DNA of 37,412 nt from a virus, in IMG/VR virus record IMGVR_UViG_3300034072_001228, positions 1 to 37,412 of that record; one strand, given 5' to 3'. Positions 9,501 to 16,215 of the stretch are shown one piece after another. The notes beneath the pieces are model-generated. The model saw nothing but the letters and a program-made list of their open reading frames with translations, had not been told where the DNA came from and made no database searches. Made by a program: the position numbers and the translations under genes. Every line of letters begins with the position of its first letter. The stretch's first letter is position 1.

Positions 9501-9809
9501 ATCCTTGCCCGCATTGCGCGCGCCAGTGCCGATATCATCCAGGGCGCCGCCCAGCGCCTCGCTGGTGCCGGCCGCATCGGCCGCGCTGCCGGCGATGTCG
9601 CCGATCGCGCCGTCCAGCGCGCCGATCGCACCGGCCGCATCCTCGGCGCTGTCGGCAATGCCATCGACCGCCTTGCCCATCGCGTCGGCGGGCGCGGTCG
9701 TATCGGCGGCGGCCTTGCCTGCCTTGTTGACCGCATCGGTGAGCGCATCCACCGCCGCCTTGGCGGTGGCGCTGTCGCCGGTAATGATCAGGGATGTCTT
9801 GAAGCTCAT
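6522..9809 (-). CDS. Tape measure protein
   Basis: At 1095 aa this is the longest ORF and lies directly after the tail chaperone frames, as expected. It starts MSFKTSLIITGDSATAKAAV, a common opening for these proteins, then has long Ala/Asp/Lys-rich helical and coiled-coil stretches. Gly/Ala-rich hydrophobic segments occur near 185-215 and 690-770 (GGAIGGAIGGAVG and similar), typical of tape measure membrane segments. It sets tail length and probably helps DNA pass the inner membrane. If the usual ratio of about 1.5 angstroms per residue holds, the tail would be about 160 nm; that is inference. No peptidase motif was seen. Confidence 0.9.
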   Translation of the reverse strand: MSFKTSLIITGDSATAKAAVDALTDAVNKAGKAAADTTAPADAMGKAVDGIADSAEDAAGAIGALDGAIGDIAGSAADAAGTSEALGGALDDIGTGARNAGKDAGFLGSILSDASGAIKDAISGALGLDGALDNMGGATKESSKLAGELEGKLGDMAKGALESSAAQGAIAKASGVAATAMSGFGVSAATVEAILTGGLSLALTAVIGFLSGFAAEALSGSDALGQQEDAAASLTEQIDALNDALAREIKTQYASEMAALANAEAHRTLAIEAVKSRKALLETAIAEQKKTPSWSPAGPGQAIQQAALMSANAAVADLRKELAAAESDLADREKEVLAKRRPFVDRGIAAATDPRARVNLNYDRSLFSLDRRREDLSEAEYSRQKIKLDNERKAALDAVSEAEKKASASGKSLSSTRSAASAADRAAAEATKKLKADLEGVIGRYDPARKAAADYAEELERIAKLKDAGKISADDAANYRAQASAAYLSKSLDVSGIKDMAAQEQAAIDASGAIDKIVQSINDEAAALGVLNPVQRELLNYRQQLAALSPEERAAAEARIAGALAEKNATQEVARATEEARRAQEQLGNMAVDAFAAIAVGGQKASDVIGRLAETIAAAAIQATLFGTGPLAAMLNGASLPSTGGASASAQGVAADAIGKSVSKSLEGSLDKVFGSKGSFGKTLQNAGLGYAAGSLTGSKTGGAIGGAIGGAVGKELLGSALGSLGQFAGPIGAIAGGLLGGAIGGLLKKTKTGAANITNVTDDATLSGNSSQFKAAASGAAGSVQDGLSSIAEQLGGAIGSFNVTIGQRHGDWRVRTGTGSLKVAKGAKEFDDDQEGAIAYAIQLAVSQGAVTGLSAAVNKALKSSPDLDKALEEALKVSEIETLMGGLGAEIANEFKSFEATAKERVRIATQYGFDVAAIEKKNAEDRAALVESLLEEQVGSLQRLVDEMTSGSLFEGTALEQRDAILAEIEQAKADLAAGKDGASDTLASLFEQLNTVSKDAYGSTAQYAADRAMILDEARKAIAAANAQITAASGGTTSSDPALATTNQALDENNDQNAEVIALLRELVAKSQGVVASATGLNSAALARNS

Positions 9810-9816
9810 CGCCGCG

Positions 9817-10173
9817 TCACCCGCGATAGCCGTTGAGGGTGGCGCGCGCGGCGCTCTCCATCACGCGCAGCCAGGCCCACTGGACCGGCGACACGGCGAT
9901 CCCTGCTTGCTTCAGCCCGGCCCGCACGCGCGCATAGTCCAGCCCCTGCCAATAGATATGGCCGGACGGCATGGCGATCATCTGCCACTGGTTGCTGATC
10001 GCAAGGAAGGCCGTGACGATGGGCATATTCTGGGGCCAGACCGGGAATCCCGGCTCCTCTTTCGACAAATCTTCGATCGCTTCGGCGGGGAGGTCCCATG
10101 CCTCAGCATCGGCGGCGGCTTCGGTAAGGTCGGAGGAGCCGCCACGCGCCCAGTGGCGCGCGGCGTCCTTCAG
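9817..10173 (-). CDS. Tail chaperone second frame (DUF1799-like), made by -1 frameshift
   Basis: This frame is open from the frameshift site at 10173 to the stop at 9817 (118 codons) and is in the -1 frame relative to the chaperone gene. It has no convincing start of its own: the first possible start is a TTG at 10068 after 35 open codons. The C-terminal part (PVWPQNMPIVTAFLAI, then GLDYARVRAGLKQAG) resembles the DUF1799 family found before tape measure genes. Reading through gives a fusion of about 227 aa (109 plus 118), as with lambda G and GT. The fusion should bind the tape measure protein and load tail tube subunits. The frame continuity was checked codon by codon near the shift. Confidence 0.8.
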   Translation of the reverse strand: MKDAARHWARGGSSDLTEAAADAEAWDLPAEAIEDLSKEEPGFPVWPQNMPIVTAFLAISNQWQMIAMPSGHIYWQGLDYARVRAGLKQAGIAVSPVQWAWLRVMESAARATLNGYRG

Positions 10174-10179
10174 TTTCCC
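10140..10179 (-). promoter_or_regulatory. -1 programmed ribosomal frameshift signal
   Basis: On the minus strand the chaperone gene ends GGG GGA AAC TGA. The heptamer G GGA AAC (10179-10173) is a canonical X XXY YYZ slippery site placed right before the stop. Seven bases later begins an 11-bp stem (10165-10155 with 10150-10140, one G-U pair) closed by the tetraloop ACTG (10154-10151). After a -1 shift the next codon is CTG at 10173-10171, in frame with the 9817 ORF. All three classic elements (slippery site, spacer, hairpin) are thus present in the exact place where long-tailed phages use them. Confidence 0.85.
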
Positions 10180-10499
10180 CCCTGCGCGCCCGCGACCGCC
10201 TCGAAATAGGTGCGGGCCAAAGCCTTGCGGACATAGAGCTGGCCAAGCAGCGTATCGCGCAGCTCATCGCTGTAGCTGATGGTCTCGCCATCCTTGTCGA
10301 CCAGGTCGGACATATGGGTCACGGCGCGCTGCAAGAATTCCTTCGATCCCTCGCCGCCGCCAAGATCATATTGGCTGACCTCGCTGGTCGGGATGACGTT
10401 GAAGGTCGCCTTGAAACTCTGATCCTTGAAGCCCCCGTCGACGGGGACCTTAACTTTGACGACATGAGTAAAGGTGGGATTGGGATCGACGACGAACAT
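10170..10499 (-). CDS. Tail assembly chaperone (G-like)
   Basis: A 109-aa protein between the tail tube gene and the tape measure gene, the usual place for the tail assembly chaperone. It opens MFVVDPNPTFTHVVKVKVPVDGG, then a beta-rich half and a helical half (DELRDTLLGQLYVRKALARTYFEAV). A GAGGA-type ribosome site lies about 10 bases before the ATG. Its last codons form the slippery sequence described at 10140-10179, so most ribosomes should make this short form and a minority the long fusion. It is not a virion protein in the lambda model. Confidence 0.8.
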   Translation of the reverse strand: MFVVDPNPTFTHVVKVKVPVDGGFKDQSFKATFNVIPTSEVSQYDLGGGEGSKEFLQRAVTHMSDLVDKDGETISYSDELRDTLLGQLYVRKALARTYFEAVAGAQGGN

Positions 10500-10525
10500 G
10501 CTGGGGAGTCCTCTGCTGGTTGGTG

Positions 10526-10552
10526 GGAGGCGGTTTGTCTCGGCCCGCCTCC
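10526..10552. other. Hairpin upstream of tail chaperone gene
   Basis: An 8-bp perfect inverted repeat (GGAGGCGG at 10526-10533, CCGCCTCC at 10545-10552, 11-base loop) lies in the 126-bp gap between the tail tube and chaperone genes. No T run follows, so it is not a clear terminator; it may shape mRNA stability and the relative yield of tube and chaperone. A second short stem (ACCCC/GGGGT) lies near 10595-10610. Confidence 0.35.
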
Positions 10553-10625
10553 GGTATCTGGCTCCCCAGCCGCCAGCCCGGACGCCAGCGACGGATCATC
10601 ACCCCTCTCGGGGTTTATTGCGTGA

Positions 10626-11582
10626 TCAGGTGATCGTGATTTTCCACTGGTCGTTGCCGGCGGTCGGCAGCGGCACGAATGTCAGCGGCCATTCCTCGAC
10701 TTTCTGATTTTCCTGGCTGCCGGCGAAGCGGCCCTGGACACAGGCATTGGCCTGGATGTCGACGATGCGGCCCGCGATCGTGCCATGCTTCACTTCGATC
10801 GGAACGCGCGGCGGCTCGGCAGTGATCGATCCGGCGCGCTCCACCGGGTTGTAGGTGGTGAACGGCACGGCCTCGACCGTCATCGAAATGCTCTCGGCCT
10901 TGTCGACGATCAGCACACGTTCCTGGTTGAACAGCATGCGCGTCTGGACATCGCAGCCGAGGTTAAGGCTGAAGTCCAGGCCGACGAACGGGATGCCGTC
11001 GATCGTGTAGACCGGCGTGGTCGCCTTGCTGGCGGCCTGGGGCTTCTGCCATTTGGACAGGTCCACGGTCGGGCGAACCGCCACAGCCGGGATCGTGAAC
11101 AGGCCGGTGATGGTGACGCGCAGGACGGGAATCCCCGCCGCGTTGACGGTGATCGTGCCGGTCGCCCTGCCGCCCAGCAGCACATAGCGATTGGTGCCGA
11201 TCATGAAATAGGCGGCGACGCTCTCCTGCCCATCGGTGATCGGCGTATATTCGACCTTCTCGCCCACGGTCAGGACTTCGGCCGCGCCGCAGGCACGGAT
11301 CAGCGGCGACCAGGCCGGCGCGACGCCGAGCGTGCCGCTGCCCACCAGTTCAACGTCGCCGGTCAGAACGCAATAGAGGCCGACGTTGATGCTTTCCTGG
11401 GCGCCCTGATAGGGCAGCTCCAGATTGCGGCTGACTTCCTGCCCTTCCATCGGTTGGAACTGGACATTAGTCATCAGCATCGCGTTCGCCGCGCCGGTCG
11501 GCGTGGGATCGACACCATAGGCATTGAGCGGTTCAGCCTTGATCAGGATGATCTTGCTGTTCCAGCGAATAGGTTCGGCCAC
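10626..11582 (-). CDS. Phage tail tube protein
   Basis: A 318-aa protein with the pattern of siphovirus-type tail tube proteins found in Mu-like phages with non-contractile tails: MAEPIRWNSKIILIKAE at the start, an early YGVDPTPTGAANAML segment (the ETTYGTDPTP-like opening), and a long run of beta strands. It ends in a domain with SITAEPPRVPIEVKHG and PLTFVPLP strands. It is followed by the two-frame chaperone and tape measure, which confirms the tail role. There is no tail sheath gene near it, so the tail is probably non-contractile. Confidence 0.85.
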   Translation of the reverse strand: MAEPIRWNSKIILIKAEPLNAYGVDPTPTGAANAMLMTNVQFQPMEGQEVSRNLELPYQGAQESINVGLYCVLTGDVELVGSGTLGVAPAWSPLIRACGAAEVLTVGEKVEYTPITDGQESVAAYFMIGTNRYVLLGGRATGTITVNAAGIPVLRVTITGLFTIPAVAVRPTVDLSKWQKPQAASKATTPVYTIDGIPFVGLDFSLNLGCDVQTRMLFNQERVLIVDKAESISMTVEAVPFTTYNPVERAGSITAEPPRVPIEVKHGTIAGRIVDIQANACVQGRFAGSQENQKVEEWPLTFVPLPTAGNDQWKITIT

Positions 11583-11792
11583 TTACGCCTCCAGGTTACG
11601 GGTCAGGGTGCCATCGGACTGGCGGGTGAAGCTGCCGCCGGACATCGGCCGGTCGCGGCCATCCTTGTCCTGGGCGAAAATCGGGTCGGGCATCGTCGGC
11701 AGCGGTGCGGCGCCTTCGTCGGATACGGGGGTCAAATTGAGCCGCGTATCAGCATCGTTGGCCGTCGCTTCGGGCTTCTTGGTCGCCATCAT
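11583..11792 (-). CDS. Small conserved phage protein between gp37-like and tube genes
   Basis: A 69-aa protein, acidic and probably unstructured at the N-terminus, ending GSFTRQSDGTLTRN. Mu and relatives carry a small gene (gp38/DUF2635 type) at this place, but the match in sequence is weak. The start ATG at 11792 overlaps the upstream stop (TGATG) and is followed at once by another ATG; GAGG lies just upstream. Function unknown. Confidence 0.6.
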   Translation of the reverse strand: MMATKKPEATANDADTRLNLTPVSDEGAAPLPTMPDPIFAQDKDGRDRPMSGGSFTRQSDGTLTRNLEA

Positions 11793-12235
11793 CAAATCCT
11801 CAATTGGTCGTTCAGACTGAAGTCGATCTGGTAGGTCAGGAGGCCGGTCGACAGGCTGATCAGCTCACCGCGCGCCAGGCGAAATTCGCCGACCGTCTCG
11901 CCCTCCAGCCAGTCCGACTGGGGCGCCCAGCCGACGATCGCGCGGATCACGTCATTGCGCAGCGGGACCAGGGCATCGGTCATCGTGCCGCCGGTCGCGT
12001 CGCCGGCCGATCGCAGGAACAACACGATGCCCAGCGTCTCGGCGATGTCCTGCTTGAACAGACCGCTCATCGCTTCGACCGCGCCACCGCGAATCCCCAG
12101 CGGTAGAACGAACGCGGCCGGGCAGACCTGCGGCGCCTGGTTGCGGGCCATCAAATCCGACAGGCTTGCGCCTGGCTGGATGCGTCCCCCCAGCGCCGCG
12201 ATGTCCGACAGCCGATCCTTGACCGCCGCGAACAT
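11792..12235 (-). CDS. Mu gp37-like tail terminator/completion protein
   Basis: A 147-aa protein placed after the DUF1320 protein, where Mu-like phages encode gp37-like tail completion proteins. It starts MFAAVKDRLSDIAALGGRI and contains a VQ/CPAAFVLPLG strand and a long helix, then a FLRSAGDATGG loop and a LISLSTGLLTYQIDF strand near the end; such alternation fits the tail terminator fold. It should cap the tail and join it to the head. The start codon shares a base with the DUF1320 stop. Confidence 0.65.
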   Translation of the reverse strand: MFAAVKDRLSDIAALGGRIQPGASLSDLMARNQAPQVCPAAFVLPLGIRGGAVEAMSGLFKQDIAETLGIVLFLRSAGDATGGTMTDALVPLRNDVIRAIVGWAPQSDWLEGETVGEFRLARGELISLSTGLLTYQIDFSLNDQLRI

Positions 12236-12663
12236 CAGATGAACCCGCGCATGCTTTCGGGCGTGAGCGGACGTTCACGATCGATGAACTGTACCCCGCT
12301 CGCGCCCGAGGACGCCGGCTCCACCCCCGCCGCGTCCAGCTTCACCGTGCCGCTGCTGATGTCGCGCAGCGTCCGGATGGCCTGTTCGTAATCATCCTTC
12401 ACCTTGGGATCGGGCGCGAAGGCATGAAGCTTGTAGAGCGCGATCGACAGCGCCAGATCGGTCACAAGATCGGGCGTGGGATCAAGCGGCAGGCGATACC
12501 GGTTACCGACATAGCCATTGATGACCGCATCGGTGTTGGCCAGTTCCTGCGCGACCAGATCGGTGTCGATCTGGCCGGTCGGGACCTCGCCGCGATCGGT
12601 GAGCTGCACCAACTGCCGCTCCCCGAACCGCTTCACCAGCATCGCCTGGGTGGCGTAGCTCAT
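12235..12663 (-). CDS. DUF1320 (Mu gp36-like) head-tail protein
   Basis: A 142-aa protein starting MSYATQAMLVKRFGERQLVQLTDR, which is the typical opening of DUF1320 (Mu gp36). The typical AVINGYVGNRYRLPL segment follows, then a helix with ALSIALYKLH. These proteins act as head-tail adaptors. It overlaps the upstream gene by ATGA. Family call is firm; the exact virion role is from family knowledge. Confidence 0.85.
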   Translation of the reverse strand: MSYATQAMLVKRFGERQLVQLTDRGEVPTGQIDTDLVAQELANTDAVINGYVGNRYRLPLDPTPDLVTDLALSIALYKLHAFAPDPKVKDDYEQAIRTLRDISSGTVKLDAAGVEPASSGASGVQFIDRERPLTPESMRGFI

Positions 12664-13133
12664 TCGGCGTCTTCCGCCTCGTCGACCTCGGGCAGTCCCA
12701 CGACCGACCAGGTCAGCAGCGCATCGCCGTCGATCGCACGCAATTCATCCTCGCCCAGATTGATGAGCGGCAGGACCTGCGCCTCCAGGCCGAAGTTGCG
12801 ACCCGCACGCCAGCGACCCTGGCGAGGCCCGACCACACGGAAGCCGATCGACGCAACGATATCGGAAGGCGCATTCTCGGCCAGTTCGAGAAGGGCGTCG
12901 ATCGACGGGGCGACAGGAATGACCTCCTGTGCAAGCGCAGTCATGATGGTGCCAGCACCGGCCAAGGCGCCATCGGTAATCGCCTGCGATACAGCCTTGC
13001 TGATGGCTTCATCCTGGGCGGCGTCGGCCGGCTTCAAGTCTGCCACGGGAACACCTTCCGTAAAGGGAGCCGACGCGGCGGCGAGGGTGGACGCCGGCAC
13101 AGGGGCCGGCGTCTTCTTGGGTTCGCGCGCCAT
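12660..13133 (-). CDS. FluMu gp35/HI1506-like protein
   Basis: A 157-aa protein after the major capsid gene. The last third (FRVVGPRQGRWRAGRNFG, then LGEDELRAIDGDALLTW) matches the pattern of the FluMu gp35-type domain in which an R-AG motif and a final short helix-strand occur. The first half is a Pro/Ala-rich linker and an Ala-rich helical part. It may contact the capsid or the connector. ATG lies two bases after the capsid gene stop. Confidence 0.6.
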   Translation of the reverse strand: MAREPKKTPAPVPASTLAAASAPFTEGVPVADLKPADAAQDEAISKAVSQAITDGALAGAGTIMTALAQEVIPVAPSIDALLELAENAPSDIVASIGFRVVGPRQGRWRAGRNFGLEAQVLPLINLGEDELRAIDGDALLTWSVVGLPEVDEAEDAE

Positions 13134-13135
13134 GA

Positions 13136-14029
13136 TTAGGCGAGCCAGGGGCAGACGAGCAGTTCCGCCGTGCCTGCCCAGGGGTTGCTCTCGCCGCCAT
13201 TGACCAGCTGCGACTGGAGCAACTTGCGGCCGGCGCCCTCGTTGGTCGGGCCGACGATCAGCAGGTTGCCGCTGATGCCGAGCGGACGACCATGGTCGCC
13301 CTTCATGCCCGACAGGGCAGCGCGGGCTACCTCGTAATGCGCCGCGTCGAGCGTCTGTTTGGACCCCCAGGCGAACTGCCAGAAGCCGAAGCCGACATTG
13401 GCACGGGCGTCAGCGCCGTACTTGTACTCGTTGAGGTCGAAGACGTTGTCGTCGGTATCCTTGTCACGGGCGACGAATTTGAAGTCCTTGCGCTTCTGGA
13501 GAATGATCGGCTTGAGCGCGCGGCTCACGTCGAGCAGGAACCAGGGGGCACTAGCGCCGCCATCGGTATTGGCGACGGTGACGGCCTGGCCGGCGGCATC
13601 GAGCACCGGATGGTCGGTGTCGAAGAAATTCTGGCCATCATAGCAAGGGGTGGTGAAGCCGTCCTTGAGCAGCGGCCAGACCAGCATATCCCAGAATGCG
13701 CCGGTCGACTGGCCCATTTCTTCGAACAGAGGTGCATAGACGCCGATGTTGTCGGTCTCGATATCATCGCGATCAACGCCGATGGTCAGTTCCCACGGCT
13801 TTTCGCGGATCGCATAGTCGCCCTGGGAAAGGTTCTGGACGATACGCGCACCGATCCATTCGCGCACATTGGGCACCTTGCCCAGCCACCCATATTTCTG
13901 TTCCTTGGTGCTGGCCGGCACGACGGTAGTCACGCGCTGATACAGCGGCTTGGCCTGGCCCAGCCCCTTGGCAAATGCGGTGCTGAAGCCGGTGCGAACG
14001 GCCGCCAGATTTTCGGCATTGATGATCAT
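13136..14029 (-). CDS. Major capsid protein (Mu gpT-like)
   Basis: A 297-aa protein starting MIINAENLAAVRTGFSTAF, the characteristic opening of Mu gpT head proteins. The later WLGKVPNVREWIG, FEEMGQSTGAFWDML and FFDTDHPVL segments are also typical. It forms the HK97-type shell. The ATG at 14029 has GGAG upstream and follows the decoration gene by 13 bp. An in-frame extension upstream to 14290 overlaps that gene and is rejected. This is one of the firmest calls in the window. Confidence 0.95.
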   Translation of the reverse strand: MIINAENLAAVRTGFSTAFAKGLGQAKPLYQRVTTVVPASTKEQKYGWLGKVPNVREWIGARIVQNLSQGDYAIREKPWELTIGVDRDDIETDNIGVYAPLFEEMGQSTGAFWDMLVWPLLKDGFTTPCYDGQNFFDTDHPVLDAAGQAVTVANTDGGASAPWFLLDVSRALKPIILQKRKDFKFVARDKDTDDNVFDLNEYKYGADARANVGFGFWQFAWGSKQTLDAAHYEVARAALSGMKGDHGRPLGISGNLLIVGPTNEGAGRKLLQSQLVNGGESNPWAGTAELLVCPWLA

Positions 14030-14042
14030 GCTGGAAAGCTCC

Positions 14043-14450
14043 TCAGAGGGTCTCGACCCAGACGCCCTGGGCGTCCACGTCGCGAATGGTGCCGGCAACC
14101 GATCGGGTGTTGGTGCCGTTCGTCTTGGCGACCGTCTGATCGTCGACGATGTAGGCGGGGTCCCCGATTTCGGCGCGGGTGATGGCGTCGGCGGCGGCGC
14201 TGTTGTTCCAGCGGAAAATGCCTTGGCGCACCTTGCAGCGCACGGCGCCATCCGCGCCGTCATTGACCACCTTTTCATCGGCCCGGCCACGCGCGATCAG
14301 GCCCGTGGCGACGGCACCGGGCACGAGCTGGCCGGTCGCGTCGAGGGCGACAAGGCCGCCGCCATGGATGGTGGTCGCCCCCTTGACCGGGTGGCTCTCG
14401 ATCCCGCGTTCACGCAGCGGGGTGTTACGGTCGGCGGTAAGCGCGGCCAT
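14043..14450 (-). CDS. Head decoration/capsid cement-like protein
   Basis: A 135-aa protein between protease/scaffold and major capsid, where phages encode decoration proteins. It has a beta-rich reading: GGLVALDATGQLVPG, VATGLIARGRADE, a KVRQGIFRW strand and a closing AGTIRDVDAQGVWVETL strand, similar to DUF2190/cement-type small barrels. It should bind the shell after expansion. The stop of the protease lies directly before its ATG. Confidence 0.65.
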   Translation of the reverse strand: MAALTADRNTPLRERGIESHPVKGATTIHGGGLVALDATGQLVPGAVATGLIARGRADEKVVNDGADGAVRCKVRQGIFRWNNSAAADAITRAEIGDPAYIVDDQTVAKTNGTNTRSVAGTIRDVDAQGVWVETL

Positions 14451-15512
14451 TTAGCGTGCCTCCTGCTGGCCCGCCGCAGCGAGCGATTTCTTATATTCCT
14501 CGGGATCGAGACCCATCAGGGCGATGACCGAGGTGTCGGCTTCGTTCAGCTCGCCGGCCTTGCGATCGGCCGGGGGAACATGTCGGGTGCCGGTCGGCGT
14601 CAGGCAGGGCATGGCGTTGATCAGCTCCTGCGTGCCTGCTGGATCGGCCATGTGCATGGCGATGTACCGGTCGCGCATCGGCTTGATGCCGACCCGCTGC
14701 GCGGCGATCGCGCCGTCCACGAACGTCGTCGCGGCAAGGCGCTTGCCATCATCCTGAAGGGTGTTGAGCTGGTTGGTGACACCGGCCAGTTCCGATTGAA
14801 GCGCGGTGATGACCTCGTCACGACCGCCGCCGGCCGCGAGCTGCTGCACGCCGACCAGGATGGCGGCGGCGTTGCTGCCCAGTGCAAGGCCCGCCGCCTG
14901 GGCGATGGGATCAAGAGCGGACTGGAGCGCGGTTTCGCCCTCATCCTTCTTGCCCTCGAACTTGGCTTTGAGCGCCGCCATGATCGCGGCGTCGTCGGCT
15001 GCGCTGTCGAGGCCAAGCGCCTCGATCAGCCATGCACGGAAATCCATGGCATTCTCCTGATGAAGGGCCACGAGGCCCCGAAAATTGGGTTTGTTGGTAA
15101 GGCTGGCGCGCAGGACGGCGTCGATCGTCCCGTCCTTGCGGTGCAGGATGACCGGCGAGACGCCGCGATATTCTTTCCAGATGCGGCGCTCGACAGCGGC
15201 CGGGAGCCAATCGACCTTGCCCCAGATGCCATCGCTGCGGTGCTGAAGCTCGACGATCCAGGCGCGTGCCGGGGCTTCCTCGCCGCGCGGCCCCGCCAGA
15301 TCGGTGGCGTGGTTCTCGTCCAGGACCAGCTTGTCGCCGGCGTTAAGCGAGGCCGCCATCAGAGCGACCATGTCACCGGCGCGATAGGGACCGCGTCCAT
15401 CATTGGTGAAGATTTCACCGGCGGGCAAAAGGTGAAGCCACTCGGGCGGCGCGTCACTGGCCGCGATCGTAATCGCGGAGCAAAGGGCAATGGAGGAGTG
15501 CGACTTCGTCAT
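14451..15512 (-). CDS. Head maturation protease and scaffold (Mu gpI/Z-like)
   Basis: About 353 aa. The N-terminal half has the Mu I protease pattern: EWLHLLPAGEIFTNDGRG near 24-41, a LVLDENHATDL segment near 63-72 whose His may be catalytic, and an APARAWI segment. The C-terminal half (about 175-350) is Ala/Gln-rich and helical, with LQSELAGVTNQLNTLQDD as a likely coiled coil; in Mu this part is also made alone as scaffold Z. A late internal start is possible here but I cannot prove one. The ATG at 15512 is preferred since the conserved part begins soon after; ATGs at 15566 or 15548 would extend it. No start has a strong ribosome site. Confidence 0.85.
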   Translation of the reverse strand: MTKSHSSIALCSAITIAASDAPPEWLHLLPAGEIFTNDGRGPYRAGDMVALMAASLNAGDKLVLDENHATDLAGPRGEEAPARAWIVELQHRSDGIWGKVDWLPAAVERRIWKEYRGVSPVILHRKDGTIDAVLRASLTNKPNFRGLVALHQENAMDFRAWLIEALGLDSAADDAAIMAALKAKFEGKKDEGETALQSALDPIAQAAGLALGSNAAAILVGVQQLAAGGGRDEVITALQSELAGVTNQLNTLQDDGKRLAATTFVDGAIAAQRVGIKPMRDRYIAMHMADPAGTQELINAMPCLTPTGTRHVPPADRKAGELNEADTSVIALMGLDPEEYKKSLAAAGQQEAR

Positions 15513-15651
15513 GCCGCTGTTGTGCCCGCGCCGGACATGCCGAAACATGGCTGCGGAGGCGGCCATGAAGGACGGTTATGTCAGGGAAGGCGCTCGTTTC
15601 GGGCGCGGGGGCAACCTGCCACCGGCGTCCCGGAAAATCAAACGGCGTGCA

Positions 15652-16158
15652 TCAGCCGTTGAAACCGCTGAGATTGAAGGCCTGTTCCAGATACTCGTCG
15701 GCAATGTCGATGATATTGGCCTCATCCTCCTCCGACAGGCCCAGCCAGGGGCGCGCGGGAATGTCGCCCCAGGGGATCGGGCCACCGCGCGGCGACTTGC
15801 CGAACGCCCCTTGCTTCGCGCCATTCTGCATCACCGCAGAATATTCCAGGGCTGACCCGATCTCGACGCCCTGTGCATCGGCATATTGCGCGATCTCGCT
15901 CGACAACCGCTTCGACGGGCCGATTAGCGGATCGGGCCAGTTGCCATCGCCGCGTTCCTTGTAGCGGTCGATCGTCGCCTGTTTCTTCGGCGTCCAGGCG
16001 TTGCCATCCGGGTCGATGCCCTTCTTGAAACGCTCCTTGGTGACGCGCACCACATAATTTCCGATGGACTGGTGGATCGGCGTCATGTCGGACAGCCTGC
16101 GCGACGCCTCGCCCAGGGCCTGCCCTACCACCACATATTTGAAATCGACCTTGATCAT
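15652..16158 (-). CDS. Virion morphogenesis protein (Mu gpG-like)
   Basis: A 168-aa protein with the gpG/tail completion pattern: RRLSDMTPIHQSIGNYVV, RVTKERFKKGIDPDGNAW, and later GDIPARPWLGLSEEDE, the RPFLGLS-like end typical of this family. It acts in head-tail completion. It lies after the F-like gene across a 57-bp gap that contains a small stem (TCCTGC/GCAGGA). An AGGGAA purine run lies upstream of the ATG. Confidence 0.88.
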   Translation of the reverse strand: MIKVDFKYVVVGQALGEASRRLSDMTPIHQSIGNYVVRVTKERFKKGIDPDGNAWTPKKQATIDRYKERGDGNWPDPLIGPSKRLSSEIAQYADAQGVEIGSALEYSAVMQNGAKQGAFGKSPRGGPIPWGDIPARPWLGLSEEDEANIIDIADEYLEQAFNLSGFNG

Positions 16159-16215
16159 GGCTATAAAGTTCCCTGGAAGCGTGGCAGCGGCCTCCTGCGC
16201 TTATGTGCAGGACGT

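Noticed and set aside
10068-10068. TTG as an independent start for the DUF1799-like ORF
   Set aside because: The frame is open for 35 more codons back to the slippery site, and the frameshift signal explains expression.
13950-15662. Plus-strand ORF of 570 codons
   Set aside because: Antisense of the capsid and protease genes; shadow frame.
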